DNA from: Phytoseiulus persimilis
Taxonomy: Eukaryota; Arthropoda; Arachnida; Mesostigmata; Phytoseiidae
Reading direction: 5' to 3'
DNA: 64,000 bases
Assembly: GCA_037576195.1 (NCBI GenBank)
Contig: CM075101.1
Span: 19,840,001 to 19,904,000 of the forward strand
Below are positions 37,201-51,143 of the stretch, piece after piece (position 1 is the stretch's first letter; each line of letters starts with the position of its first letter). A program made the translations under genes and the position numbers. The notes beneath the pieces were generated by a model, which saw nothing but the letters and a program-made list of their open reading frames with translations, did no database searches and was not told the origin of the DNA.

Positions 37201-40200
37201 GCACCAGGAACCCCCAAACATCTGCTGAGCCAGCCAGATAGCCCGTCTCTCGGTCTGTCGGTCGTTCCGCCAGCTCGCCCGTCTGCGTTTCCGTTTGTCT
37301 AACTGCAACCTTAGTCCGTGGAGCGAAAGAGACAGTCAATCCTCTTCCCCGCACGCGTTTCTTTTCTGTCCCTCTCCTGAAGATCGGAGTCTTCTGAGAA
37401 CAGATGTGAATGATCCCTTTCTGGTGTGGCGAAAGAAACTCGGAACATCAATTGTTGGACGGGTTCCGTAGTCGGTTTCAGGTTTGCAGCTTTGTTCCCG
37501 ACTAGACAGGTTTCCGCAAGGACGGAGAGGGAAACAGTCCATCGAGCAAACTCATTGTAGAGCCGTAACAGGCTCCTCGAGAACCCTTTGAAGGAGGATT
37601 TCGGGAGTCCAGTAGCAGGCCTCACTCACGATTCATGGCCGTTCTCTCCTCTTTGTAGCCGGGAAGCAATTCGAGATTCAGTCGGAGGGGGTAGGGCATA
37701 AGCGCCCCAAAGTATGGAGAATTTTTCGAATGCCAAAGTGTCATATCTCGGGAAGGTATGGACATGCGACGACGAACGAATATTTTTTTTGAAGAACTCA
37801 TTTTTCGAGTTTCGAACGGAGATCGACCTCAATCGTCAATGGATCATGCTGGATCGAGTGAATTCTCCTCTCGCAGAGACCCCCAAAGCACTTCCAATTG
37901 AGTCTCCACCTGGAAATTGCTGACTCATCTTTCTCGATCATCGATCAGTATTCACAATGAAGTGACTAGCACCTCTCTCTCTCTCTTCAATATTGATTGA
38001 ACTTCGCGAAAAACCGTTACCTCAGTCGTCGGTTCTGGAAGATTCTGACTCTGCGTCGCTGTTTCTCGGCGGAAGACAATACCTAGCGAAGGCTAAGTAA
38101 TAGGTTGCACAAGGCACCTGGGGACGGCAACACACCGCCCGTTCACGATCAGGAAACTCGTACCAGCTGCGGCGGATGCCTCCAACCTCGTTCTCGTGAG
38201 GTTCGTAATCGATGTGAACCGTGTAGATCTTGCGGTTCATGTGAAGAGACTGTATTTGAATGTTATCTTGGGTCGTTGTTACAAATGTTATGGGAACCTT
38301 GTCTTCTTCATCCAATGACTGCGCCGAGTCTGACGCCGCGAGCTGAAGTTGCCAGGTTGCTGATGTTATCACGGGCCATTGATCTGGGGAAGGTCATTCT
38401 GGGAAAATAATCCCCATGGGAGGCTTCAATTTTGGACCTATATACGCCACGGGCCACGCAACCAGGGAGCTGCTGTCGAGACCAAGACGTCTTGCAGCTT
38501 CTTCACGCTCCAAGCGACCGTTCGTCTGCGATAGGCTTCTCGGGCTTGTTGCCTGATCGATGCCGCCGTCGTTGCGGATACCCAAAGCTGCGTGCGGCCG
38601 CGCGGATAGTAGGATTCGTGGGGTGGGTGATCTCATATCGGGCTCAGTTCACGACTCATAGCTCAGGCCTGTAGAAACCTTCGGGATGAGGAGGAGATCC
38701 TAAAATGGTCAAGTCCGTGACTCATCTGTATCCATGATAATTAGATCGGGTTAATTGGATTACGTCTCAGGATGTGTGGGTATTATCTCACGCGTTGCGG
38801 CGCTGAAATCACTGCTCAATGCTCACTCACTAGTGAGCCAATCTTGCAGCGGGAAACAGGAACCTTGTGAGAAGAAGGACAAACATAATTCAGAAGTCGC
38901 CCTTCGGGATGTTGGAAGAGAGCGAACGACGTCTTTCTTCGTTCTGACCATACTCCGGTGTTGATGCCACCACACTCTTCGGGATTTAATCCGGGTGATT
39001 GCGAGGTCGATCCGACACACTTTTTAGGTGCAATGGACATGATTCCGAGGTCGGTCTCACAATATTTATGGGGGTCTCCTCATCACCTCAATGGATCCCC
39101 AGGAATATCGTCAGATCAAACGGTATCAACTCCAAAGTACGGCCAGAAGCGGAAAAGGCACACTTCGGCAACTCCTCGGCGAGCACACGGCTGCAGCACC
39201 CCTCGACCCCCCGGAGGCCACGGATACCCGGCTCTGGGAATGAGAGGTCCACGATGGTGGTTAGGCTCCAACTCTTGGAAGCTGTCTGGGAGTTCGCATC
39301 ACAAGATTACGTGATGGGTTTTCTAGTCAATCGAGCACTCACCCCACTCGAGCTAAGAGAGAGAATGATAGCCCCAACGGGACTGCCAAGATACCGAAAT
39401 TCCTGCGGAGTTCTCGAATGCAAAATATCCGTAATCGAAACCATCGATGAAATACTCGTGATTGAGAGAAACTCGCATGAAGCGGGCCAAAACTAAAATC
39501 CATCGTCATAGGATGATACCCTGTGAAGAAATCCGCTGCTACGCACGTATCTGTGCTCTTAACATCTCTGTGTCACTCGTAGTATTTCCCGAGGCCTGAA
39601 TCAGACACCGGCTGCTCTTCGAGAGGGGCTTAGAGGGACATATCGGTCGCTGAATCATTTGCCGACCTCCGATCCGTAGCTCCAGTGATAAATGCAATCC
39701 AGCACAAGACTTCCTTCGATCTCGACGCATGATTTTATCTACGGATGTAACGGGTTCGCCTTTCGGCTACAGTGCCGATCGGACTCCGTAAGGACTCGAC
39801 GGAGAAAATAGGAGTCTGCACTAGTTTGGATTAGGGAAGGAAAACGGCGTGCAGCCTCCTCTGTCAGGCTGCAAAGTTGTTCTCTCGGACTCATGGAGGT
39901 TGCGAGGAGTGGAATGAGGACAACTTGGACGGCCCCCCGGAATTTCCTCGAGCTTCATCCCTGCTCGAGAAAGCTTGGCCGGCAGAAATTTGTGATCTTG
40001 TGTCCGATGCATCGTGCTGCGTTGACTGCTTTGGTCACATCCCGTTCCGAGGTCGCGGAAATGTTCGCTTGCGCGCGGCCGAGGCTTGCATTCAATGAAT
40101 CGGAAAATCATACGGAAAACAATCGTGATCTTTGAGTCGTAGAATTCCGGCTTAGATCATCGGGTCTCTTCCGTGCTCCACCTTATTCACTCCCAACAAT

Positions 40201-41924
40201 AATCCTCCCGAGGGGCCAATAGCTGATCTCCGAAATACCGGGGCTCACTCGCCGATTCTCCACAAAAAGCTCCCGTGTGGTCAGAGATGAAACGCTTGCC
40301 CCTCCGGCTCTCGCTGATGTCTCGTCCCGTGAAAGAGGCTGGGAACTCATCCGATTCGAGAGAAAATACTCTCGGTCTCCTGTAAGTGCTCCACACATGA
40401 CTTAACTGCGGCGAATCCCTACCCCTGTTCTACTCTACGAGCCGAACGAGCGAAGAGATGATCAGTGGCATTCCAAACCCCTCGTTCGCCATTCTTATGG
40501 ATCCGGCGAACGATGATTGTGAGCTCCGAGGGCCTCTACAGTAAGGTACTCTCCAATGGTTCGCTCAAGCTTCGCCGGCTTTGTGTCGAACTCAAGCCTA
40601 GGCGCTCATCTTGGCGCATATGGAAGCCTCCCTGTGCGGGACGTGAAGCTCCTTCGGCTTTCTCGCCGACCTCAATAAATTTCCTCATGGTTTTCGGAAG
40701 TCTTCGTCTTCATTCGTTGGAGTACAGAGTCAAAATTCGGAACTCATTGAGAAGAATCGCTGTGAGAACTTCCGTCCGTCGCGATCGAGAAGCTTCAAGC
40801 CCTGTTCGACAAACGAATGATGAATGATCGACCTCTTCGCAGCACACTGGAGCTCATTTGGTCTCATGTGCAGCGATGTGATTGTTTGAAGTGGGCAACT
40901 GACCCCAGACAGCTGGTTCGCGACGACGATCCGAAACCGATTGCTTTGGAAAGGCAGGACGAGGTCATCTGAAAACATTCCTTTGAGCAGATCTCTTTTT
41001 GGAACTCCAATGTTCACGACATCACATTCCGAACAAACTACGTCAGGTTCGAGAATCTTCTCCACCGTTTGGAGCGAACTCTCAGATTTTCGGATTTTTT
41101 CAATTCATTCGCCAGACTCCCTGCGTACTCGATACGATCCGACCGCCCAACCTGGTCGCCCTCCTCAGTTGCTCTCGTGCTCACGCATTGGAGGAACTAC
41201 ATCGGAAACTAGACCAGAGATCGAATAAGAGTGGGAATTGCTCACATCGTGGTGGTGCCTCTCGACAAATCCACGGATATGCTGAATAAGGCACTAGCTG
41301 TGCTGAATATTCGCTCGCGTTCATCTGCATGGACCGGATCGAGGCTGTCACAAGTCTTGAAGGCTTCCACTGCACACGTGCGGAATTCCTGTCCTCTTGT
41401 CTCCCATCCGTGCGACTGCACTGTAACATCTGAGGAACATCGACTGGTTTGAAGGTCCTGGTTCTCGACATCGAGAACCATCGACGATCACGAACGGCTC
41501 CGCACAGCGGAAATCAGGGGAGGCGGAGTAACTATCCGAAAAGGTTTTTCACACCAATGAGACGTCCAAGATAGCAAGAGAATTCCTAGTGAGCCATAGT
41601 GAATCTGCTCTGTCGTCCACACTATATCCCGCTTATCCAAAGCTGTCAGGCAGTCAAACTTGCGCGGTTCACTCCACTACTTGGCTCCGCCCCCGAGCCC
41701 TTCCCTCCTATGGGTGTCTGCTCAACACAAAGCAGAAACCGCACATGGAACCGACACAACAAAAGCGTTGCTAATAGAACACTATATTTCGAATTTTCCG
41801 TGCGATCTTCCGTTCGGGGTTGTGGCTGGAACAGAGAGAACTCTGTTTCCATCTCATGAACACACAGCGCTGGGCTATTCCATAGCTTGGTTGTGTCTCG
41901 TAACTGGGAAAAGTTTACTCCGTG
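34239..41924. other. About 7.7 kb without a recognisable gene, between divergent TRERF1-like and DDX41
   Basis: The two flanking genes point away from each other, so both promoters and any 5' exons lie here. I see no family motif, no exon chain and no transposon protein on either strand. Scattered open frames reach 165 codons (38999-39496 plus) but lack any conserved pattern. The only structured sequence is the GC-rich tract and CA repeat at 36980-37100. Confidence 0.5.
36980..37038. repeat. G/C-rich GGCG/GCAG low-complexity tract
   Basis: Degenerate tetranucleotide-like sequence of the type ggcgggcgggcgagcgggca. A short CA repeat with gcgcacacacacacacgtac follows at 37073-37100. It is about 2.7 kb upstream of the TRERF1-like start. 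It may mark a CpG-type promoter of an upstream untranslated exon, which is speculation. Confidence 0.6.
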
Positions 41925-44181
<2,257 letters not shown>

Positions 44182-45105
44182 AACCGAGAATCAGTACTGT
44201 ATGATAATAAAATGTACATATGAAATTTCGAGCAAGTTCGTTCATTTATCAGTGGGGATTCGTATTCAGAGTTGAATGAAGTTGCGGGGCACGACAACAT
44301 GGATGAGACCCGCGTTTCAAACCACACCAAAGTCTAGCGTATAAGGGACTACTTTCTCGAGCAGGATATCCATAATTCACAGTAATCGATGGAATTTTCA
44401 AGATCTGGCATTTTTCCATGATGGACGGAACGTTGCTATTCGTGCACAATTAACGGCATTGCATGCGTGCTTACAACCAATAGTTCTGGTACTAGTTCCC
44501 TGGAGGAACGGAAGTACACTTGTGCTTGTTGATGCTGGCCGAATTATTCCGAGACGTCGCCCCCGGGACATTGATACGTTCTTTACACACGAATCGAGAA
44601 ATTCCAAACGTCTAGCTCTAAAAACGCATCTTCCTGTTGCCACGACAAGAAGAATGACATGCAGAAATGTGTTCAAACTTGGAATCGCCATCGCATACGG
44701 CAGACAATGTACCTCGAGCGCCCCTATCCAGGCAGAGCACGTCTGAAAAAATCACAGTCATCATTCTCGGCGGAACCAGTGTTTTGAGCTCCGGCGAAGA
44801 CGCTGAACTGATATGAACGAGAGGAGGAGCGCGATTTTCGGCGGCTTAAATTGTGAGACTACGGATCTCAGCGTCATGAGATCACAGCCGTAGGTCCGTC
44901 GATACAGTGCATTCAGCCACGGGATGAAGTGAGCCTGCCGAGACGAATCGTGTAGCAGAATTGGAACGCTAATAGAGGGTGATAGTTATTTCAACCGAAG
45001 AGGAGATTGGAACAAGCTGACATCAGCTGAGGGTTTCGATTTGCTGCGAACCACGGAGAACATCAGATGAAGAAATTAATGCTGTCAAGGGCTCCTGCAG
45101 GCGAA
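44182..45105. other. Intergenic between DDX41 and the plus-strand WTAP copy
   Basis: About 0.9 kb containing the DDX41 3' end and the presumed promoter of the first WTAP gene. I found no other motif or conserved frame. Confidence 0.5.
44206..44211 (+). terminator. Poly(A) signal AATAAA, DDX41
   Basis: Canonical hexamer 25 bp past the DDX41 stop, implying a very short 3' UTR. Confidence 0.75.
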
Positions 45106-47125
45106 ATGCAAACCCGCGACGACGATTCCCCGCAAGGTGCTCACGCATCCAGGCCGGTAAGAATTGTTTCCAAACTTCTGTCTCCAAGAATTTCTGTGCT
45201 TCTTCATCTCTTGAAACGAAAATGTATCCACTCAGTGGTACATGCAAGGGTGCCAGCATTATCAGGCGTATTTTCGTGGAGAAGTACACAGTCTGGACCG
45301 AAGAGCTGAAGTCTCCCTCGGAGACCGAAATTTTGCGCAGAACTTTTCACCGTCAGATGAGTTACGAATCTCAAGTCTGACCACTGGGTTCTTTCCTTTG
45401 TGTAATCCACAGAGGCGTTTGAGCAGATCGCAGTTGGAATCTATGGGACGAGATACCATAATTGAATTGTATTTCGAGAGTGACGAGTATATCAGGCACC
45501 TCGAGTCGTCGATGTCCAACAAGATATCGAATGAAGAAAGACAGCAGCTCAAGAATAGGATTCTAGACGTAAGTGCCCCCTCAGATTCAGTTGGGTCCCT
45601 TCTGGAAGCTCCCATGTACGAACATCGCATCGAATGCTGGAGCGAAGTGAATAATAAACATGCACTACCCAAGCAAGGGACGGGATCGATACCTTCGAGC
45701 CAACTAAAGAATATTTCAATTATCCGTTCAAAGCTCAACCGGAGAGAAAATTTGCTAGTCCTGAAGATGGCAACGAAAGAGCAGCAGATAAGAGACATTG
45801 AATGTGAAATCGACACCCTAAAAAGGAGACTCATCCCTCAAAACAGCGCCCAGCTGAGGGCGACTCTGGTTGACCCTTCCGTTCACATCCTCTTCCTAAA
45901 AATGAAGAAAGGTACGAGACTCATTTTACTCCGGCATCGTCATCAGAGGCCGTTCGGAACAGTCTGAGATGATGGAATAGAATGCGATCATGATAAATTC
46001 CGCTTGGATGTATGCTCTCATCGAGAGGAACTCGTGCTTCGAAGCTGATGTTGAGACTTTCACGCCTAAACACGGGAATCCCCCGTTTCAGAATTGGAAG
46101 AGTCGAAGAAGAAACTCGAAGAGACCCAGAGTGAGATTTCTTCGTACAAATTCACCCCAGATTCGTGAGTGCCAACATTCATCCGTTTAGACTGAGCTCC
46201 GTGTTTGAAGCCATTGATGAGGTCCCCTCTCAATCCGAATTTCCCATTCAACAGCCATACTGGCAAACGCCTGTTGTCAAAGTGCCGCCAACTGCACCAA
46301 GAGAACGAGGACCTCAGGAAGTCAGTCTCATCGGGCAAAATAGCCAAGCTAGAAGGAGATCTCGCGCTCCATCGCTCTTTTGCCAATGATATGAAGAGCA
46401 GCCAAACGCAGCAGGATGCTATGTTGGTCCAGCTCGATAACGAGGTAGTCATGCTCCCCAACGTTAGGCGTCTTACGGAACCTCGGATCCTCCTCACTGA
46501 ATCAACGGCTTCTACGGAAACAATTTTCATTCTAGCTGGAAAATATGCAGAAGGTTGTCTGCAGCTTGCAGAAACAATTGAAGGAGGCGAACAAAAAAAT
46601 AGCGGACCTCCGCGGAGAACCTGCGCCTTCTGGGAGTCAAGATGACGACGAAACCTCAGCAATGGAGATCGACACTCCTTCTACATCCCGAGGTCATCAG
46701 TCCCGGTCGGTTTCGAGGGTTCCATGCAGTTCTCCTCCCCGAAAGATCTCATGCTCCGACAATCAACCTACCGAGGAGGCAGGTTGATCCCCGAACAGAA
46801 TCATCTCCCGAAAAAAAAAATGATGTTCTCCCCCGTAATCTCCCTGCACGCCCTATTTAGGAAGCTAGATCTTTTAGCGTCTCTCGTCTATTTCCAGATT
46901 CCCGCCCCGGCGGAAGAACTCCAGAGTGAGGCTCCTGGAAAATCACCAGAGACCGGACTTCCGAAAGATCAGGTTCCCGATCCCCTGTCAAACTCTACAA
47001 AGCTGTCCCAGGAAGCTGATGAATCGACGAAGGACGAGGGGGAGGTTGCCATTAGTCCGAAATACCAACCTGATAAGCAGGAAGATATTGAGAGCTCACT
47101 CGAGGATAACACAGCGAACTCGTAG
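45106..47125 (+). CDS. fl(2)d: WTAP/fl(2)d m6A-writer subunit, diverged copy (plus strand)
   Basis: Homologue of WTAP/Female-lethal(2)d, the coiled-coil regulatory subunit of the nuclear m6A methyltransferase complex that also affects alternative splicing. Exons: 45106-45156, 45413-45568, 45734-45911, 46092-46164, 46255-46444, 46536-46782 and 46878-47125, total 1143 nt, 380 aa (human 396). Phases agree throughout. Landmarks: MQTRDDDSPQGAHASRP leader; RRLSRSQLESMGRDTIIELY; RRENLLVLKMATKEQQ; LRATLVDPSVHILFLKMKK; YKFTPDS; GKRLLSKCRQLHQENEDL; LDNELENMQKVV, where the family has LDEEVEGMQST. The C-terminal tail is acidic and Ser/Pro-rich. Compared with the minus-strand copy this gene has an extra intron after LDNE (46445-46535) and a longer tail. 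The splice into the last exon (acceptor at 46877) was chosen because it keeps frame. Two AATAAA signals follow. Confidence 0.9.
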
Positions 47126-47173
47126 ATATCACGCCAGCCCAGGAATTGGGCGTGTTGAGGCTCCCCGTGGCCG

Positions 47174-47212
47174 AATAAATGAATGAAGTTGTTCTCTATG
47201 AGGTTGAATAAA
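47174..47212 (+). terminator. Two poly(A) signals, plus-strand WTAP copy
   Basis: AATAAA at 47174-47179 and 47207-47212, 49 and 82 bp after the stop at 47125. Their position supports placing the last coding exon at 46878-47125. Confidence 0.7.
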
Positions 47213-48376
47213 TGGATTCATATATGGAAGACGAGTTTGGGCAGATGTTTATAATTCCCGAACTGCAGCCAAATCTCGGTCTGGCAGGAGGAGTTCTCCT
47301 TTTTTGAGAATAGAATCAAAATATGTGGTCCCTGGTTGCTGCAGTGATTGGTTATTCTAGCAGTTACGATGAGTCGCAGAAACGACGAGTATGCGGAGCT
47401 GCATCGAGAATTTCGACCAACTCAGAGGAATAGAATCGCCCGTCTTGGCTGAGGACGCCTTCGGATCCGCACCAATTTTCGTTGATTCTCGTTCGAGCGA
47501 TTCATTCCACTACGGTCATGCAGAAGTCGGTCCTCTTCGGTCCGAATGGTGTACCGCAAGACCAATTTCTTTGTCACGAGCACTCCCAAACAGAAGAGCG
47601 TCCTGCGAGAGGGTGGAGCATCGAGAAGGATGAGCTTATTCACTGCATATAATACGCCGGGAACCGGCTTCGCAAAGGCTGATTGATTTGCGGTGGGGAG
47701 CAGCCGTGAGAAAGGAACTTGCTTTTTGGGAAGTGGGGACTACTTATTCACCCCATAATAGTATCGAAGTGCAACGGAAATTTTGGCCCCCCGTTCGACA
47801 CGCCGGTGATCTGGTTTCCTATTTGGGGAGAAACAGTGGGGAGACTTCACTACGAAAATATCATCTTAGCGTACCACTCCCACCCAGAGGTGAGTGTGAC
47901 ATCTTCATTCGAAATGGCTCCCCCAGGTGGAAGTCTATTTACATCTTCAATAAGTGCTCGCGGAAACGTATCCCAGAGCTTCAAGATTCACATTGAGTTG
48001 CCTGATCCTTTTCTTCGAGTCCGGGTGACTGGAAAGAACGAACGAGAATTGCTTCAACGAGATTCCAAAAACTCTGATAATCCTGAACAGTTTCGCCGAG
48101 CGCTCCCGAGCGCGTTCTTTTACCTGGGGCTCGGGGATTCTCGTTTCGTGATTCCGGTTCTGTTGACCTTCTTTGCACTTCAACTCTGCTTGAATTTCAT
48201 TTCGTGGAGATCCCCGGAGGGTGTCCGACTCGTTCGGAAGATGCCTATCGGGCACTGATTCGACACCATCCGCACTTCCAACACGATGCTCCTCATTCTG
48301 CGCTTCACTCTAACGGGAAATATCAGAAATATCAGATTCCGCCGTGACCTCCTCCATGGCTCATCTTTCTTCTCCG
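47213..48376. other. Spacer between the two convergent WTAP genes
   Basis: About 1.2 kb with no recognised family. Open frames exist on the plus strand: a 22-codon frame from an ATG at 47369 (MSRRNDEYAELHREFRPTQR at its start), a short frame across 47391-47633, and one of 179 codons at 47719-48258. They could be exons of a small unknown gene or chance. I could not build a consistent exon chain or match any of them to a family. Confidence 0.35.
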
Positions 48377-49681
48377 TCACCTATCCGTTATCTCTGTTTG
48401 AGGGAAGTGTTCAGCGCCCGAACCTTCGCTCACCTTGTCGGGAAGCTCGACTCCGTTCTTGACTGACGTAGGCAACGATGACGTCGACGGGGAATCCTGG
48501 TCAGTGATGCCCTGAATTCCGGTCCCGTTGCTCTCAAGCGTCGGGTCCGATTCCTCGTTGAGACTGGCTATTAGCTCCTTCGCCTCCCTGAGCTGTTGCT
48601 CCAAGAGGTAAATTGTGCTCTGCATTCCCTCGACCTCCTCGTCAAGTTCTAGAAGCAGTTCATCTTGCTCTTTCTGGTTTTGCTTCATTTCCTGAGCGAA
48701 ACTACGATACAGAGCAAGATCGCCTTCGAGTTTGGCCACTTTCCCTGACGCCACCCTCTTTCCGAGTTCTTCGTTCTCTTGATAGAGCTGCCGGCACTGG
48801 GCCATCAAACGCTTCCCGACGTTCCTGCACGTGGAATGCTCATGAATATTGTGATTGAACATCGCCAGTTCCGTCCTGTTCTTTCCTCCAAGGATTCAAA
48901 CCTGACGCTGCGTGGAAATATTGATTCTGACAGTGAGAAAGTACTCACGATTCGGGGGTGAATTTCCAAGCTGAGAGCTCTTCTTGGGTCTCTTCGAGCT
49001 TCTTATTCGTCTGGTCCAGCCTCTGGAAACGAATCAGGGATACTATTCTTTTTCGATACCGGAATAAAGCATACAAATGTTGACCCGATATTCTCCCACT
49101 CGTCTAATTGAATACTTGTGTACCTTTCTTCATTTTCTTGAAGAGCAGATCGATGGTAGGGTCCATGAGGTTTGCTCTGAGGCGAGTGCTGTTTTGAGGA
49201 ATGATACGCTTCCTCAGTGTGTCTGCCTCACATTGTAGTTCTCGGACTTGTTGTTCCTTTAGTGTCATTTTCAGAACCAACAGATTTTCACGCTGAGTCA
49301 GCTGCAGGGGGAAAATTGATATTGTATTCCATATACCCTCCCCGGTCTTTAAGGTTGAAATAGCGAAAGAATTTCGACCTACGTCGGAGATCTGCTGTTT
49401 CAGCTTCTGCCTCTCTTCATTAGAAATGCTGTTTGAGACCGATGATTCCATGTGTCGGATATATTCATCGCTCTCGAAGTACAGGTCGATTATGGTGTCT
49501 CTGCCCATCGTCTCGAGTTGTGACCTGCTTAGACGTCTCTGTGAAAATTAATTGACATCGGAACTTCCATTTAGAAGGATTGAGAGTGTTTCCTTTCTCA
49601 CTTTTTTCCGTAATCTTCAAGGAAACGTACCGGCCTCGCAGCCCGTGCTCCGTGCAAAGAGTCTTCATCTCGATGTTGCAT
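48377..49681 (-). CDS. fl(2)d: WTAP/fl(2)d m6A-writer subunit, conserved copy (minus strand)
   Basis: Second WTAP homologue, facing the first. Exons: 49631-49681, 49383-49538, 49116-49301, 48949-49022 and 48377-48824, total 915 nt, 304 aa. Phases agree. The 17-codon first exon (MQHRDEDSLHGARAARP) and the 52-codon second exon match the plus-strand copy in length and phase. In exon 2 I count 43 of 52 residues identical between copies. This copy keeps the family signature LDEEVEGMQSTIYLLEQQL without an intron, and WKFTPES as in vertebrate WTAP, so it looks like the ancestral-type gene. The third exon must use the donor at 49115 (caa/gtattc); the nearer gtacac donor breaks the frame. A possible donor (aag/gtgagc) after LPDK near residue 290 means the true C-terminus could differ. 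Confidence 0.92.
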
Positions 49682-49959
49682 GGCGTTTCTGAAAAAGCAA
49701 TCGACTCTATACATCAGCAGAATCTAATTGAAAACCAGTTCATTCCCTTCATTCTTTGAGGTGAAGTCGACCTCACTCCCGAATGCCGCATCCCATATTT
49801 GAGAACGATGAACGAAATGATGCGATACCCTGGCCACGGCGTAGGTTCGCCTCGCAACGAAACACTTGATAACTCACTCTCACAAACCCCACTGTACTGT
49901 TCACGGGATTCTATGAAGCGCCGCTACCGTCACACTGTTTCGTTCAAGCCTCTGCAGCA

Positions 49960-50367
49960 CTCGCCTTCGATCCGAGCGGGCTTCGGAGGTGGCAAAGTTG
50001 CAGGGGGAAACGAATCACGTTTTCTACGCCCAAAGATCGAGTGCTGCCGAAAGATTCACCGCCCAGTTCTAGTTTGTACTCGTTGAAGCCACTGCCGCGG
50101 CATCCGGACGAACATAGAAATCCAACTGAAGAATGTTTCCTTCGAAATATGGCTCCGAGTACCCACTCTGCTTACAAACAAAGGCAGACGCTTCGAACGG
50201 AGAGTCTAAGTGGAGCACGGGATATGAAGAAGCGGCTATTCGATGAGCTCGACGGCTGTCTCAGTGCGGGCCGGGCCCGGCCGCTCCGGTGGAGTTCGAG
50301 CAACTCTCCTCGCTCTGAACGGGTCCACAGCCGTGATCCCAACATTGTGATCCCTGCGGTAGCTTGA
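49960..50367 (+). CDS. Possible exon of an unrecognised gene
   Basis: A plus-strand frame, continuous to the stop at 50367, reads KDRVLPKDSPPSSSLYSLKP from about 50036 and then RDMKKRLFDELDGCL. Composition (Pro/Ser-rich then charged helix) looks protein-like and not like chance. It begins about 0.3 kb from the minus-strand WTAP start, in divergent orientation. I do not recognise the family, and the left boundary is a guess. Confidence 0.3.
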   Translation, partial: LAFDPSGLRRWQSCRGKRITFSTPKDRVLPKDSPPSSSLYSLKPLPRHPDEHRNPTEECFLRNMAPSTHSAYKQRQTLRTESLSGARDMKKRLFDELDGCLSAGRARPLRWSSSNSPRSERVHSRDPNIVIPAVA

Positions 50368-50693
50368 GAACACGTCTGGTCTCTTCTCCCTCGATTATTT
50401 GAAGAGACACGCGAAAATAGGAAATCAAAATGCTCCTTGCAACCGTCTCATCACTCGACGAGCCATAATGTCCTGTCTCTGGTCGAATCTATCTGGAATA
50501 GACGCGTTGCCAGGAGATACCTTGGGGACGAAGACATGTTGAAGTTGGTTGGGGAAAAGGCGGGGGGGGAGCATCGACGAGGATGGTGATCATCATGATG
50601 GAGTTCTATGAGCCGATCTTTGGGTCAGAGATCTAGAAGCATGAATCCGGGAAGTTCCACAAAATCTACCGTTGGAAGCTTTTATTAAGGACC

Positions 50694-50950
50694 CTCCTGT
50701 TTCAGAAGCGGCTCGGCAGAGCGAGCTGGATTATCTGGGGAAACCACTCCTGTCTGCAAAGGCCGCGGAGCTCTGTCTCAAGAACATAAAATCGTCGGTA
50801 AAACGAGCAGAAGAATCGTGGGATCAACAAAACCAACTCAACTTCACATATTCTTCACAGTACACGAGTCTTAATGGATATCCCTCCGATAATCGATCGA
50901 TGACGCCAGGAGCATCTGTGCGTCTGCTTGTTACCAACTGCGAGGACGTA
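50694..50950 (+). CDS. Possible exon of the same unrecognised gene
   Basis: After a pyrimidine-rich acceptor (cctcctgtttcag, ending 50703 or nearby) one frame reads AARQSELDYLGKPLLSAKAA and continues KNIKSSVKRAEESWDQQNQL, a charged helical sequence typical of real protein. The frame stays open to 51100 but soon becomes AT-rich and hydrophobic, with an AATAAA at 50983-50988, so the true stop or donor is probably before about 50950. Family unknown. Its 3' end would converge on the JIP3/4 gene. Confidence 0.35.
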
Positions 50951-50976
50951 ACTTTTTCTCCTTCCTATTTTATCTA

Positions 50977-50982
50977 TTTAAT
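50977..50982 (-). terminator. Candidate poly(A) signal (ATTAAA) for JIP3/4
   Basis: ATTAAA variant on the minus strand 162 bp after the stop at 51144, in an AT-rich tract that also holds a plus-strand AATAAA at 50983-50988. A canonical minus-strand AATAAA is at 50681-50686. Two converging transcripts could share this tract. Confidence 0.35.
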
Positions 50983-51143
50983 AATAAATATATTTTATAT
51001 TACGGATGTTAATCTCCCGCGGGATTCCTATCGTACAAATGGATTCGGAATTCTCACGACTCCGACGCGTCCGATTCCCGCGTTTTCTGAGAGAATCTGA
51101 CTGATTCACACCCTTTTGCTCACTCCGAGTGACTTTTTGGAAG

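Noticed and set aside
44249..44746. Short frames after DDX41
   Set aside because: No conserved pattern. They lie past the DDX41 poly(A) signal and do not chain with the WTAP exons.
49022..49124. Apparent frameshift between exons 3 and 4 of the minus WTAP copy
   Set aside because: It disappears if the donor at 49115 (caa/gtattc) is used instead of the nearer gtacac. The resulting KMKKGTQRLDQTNKKLEETQ fits the family.
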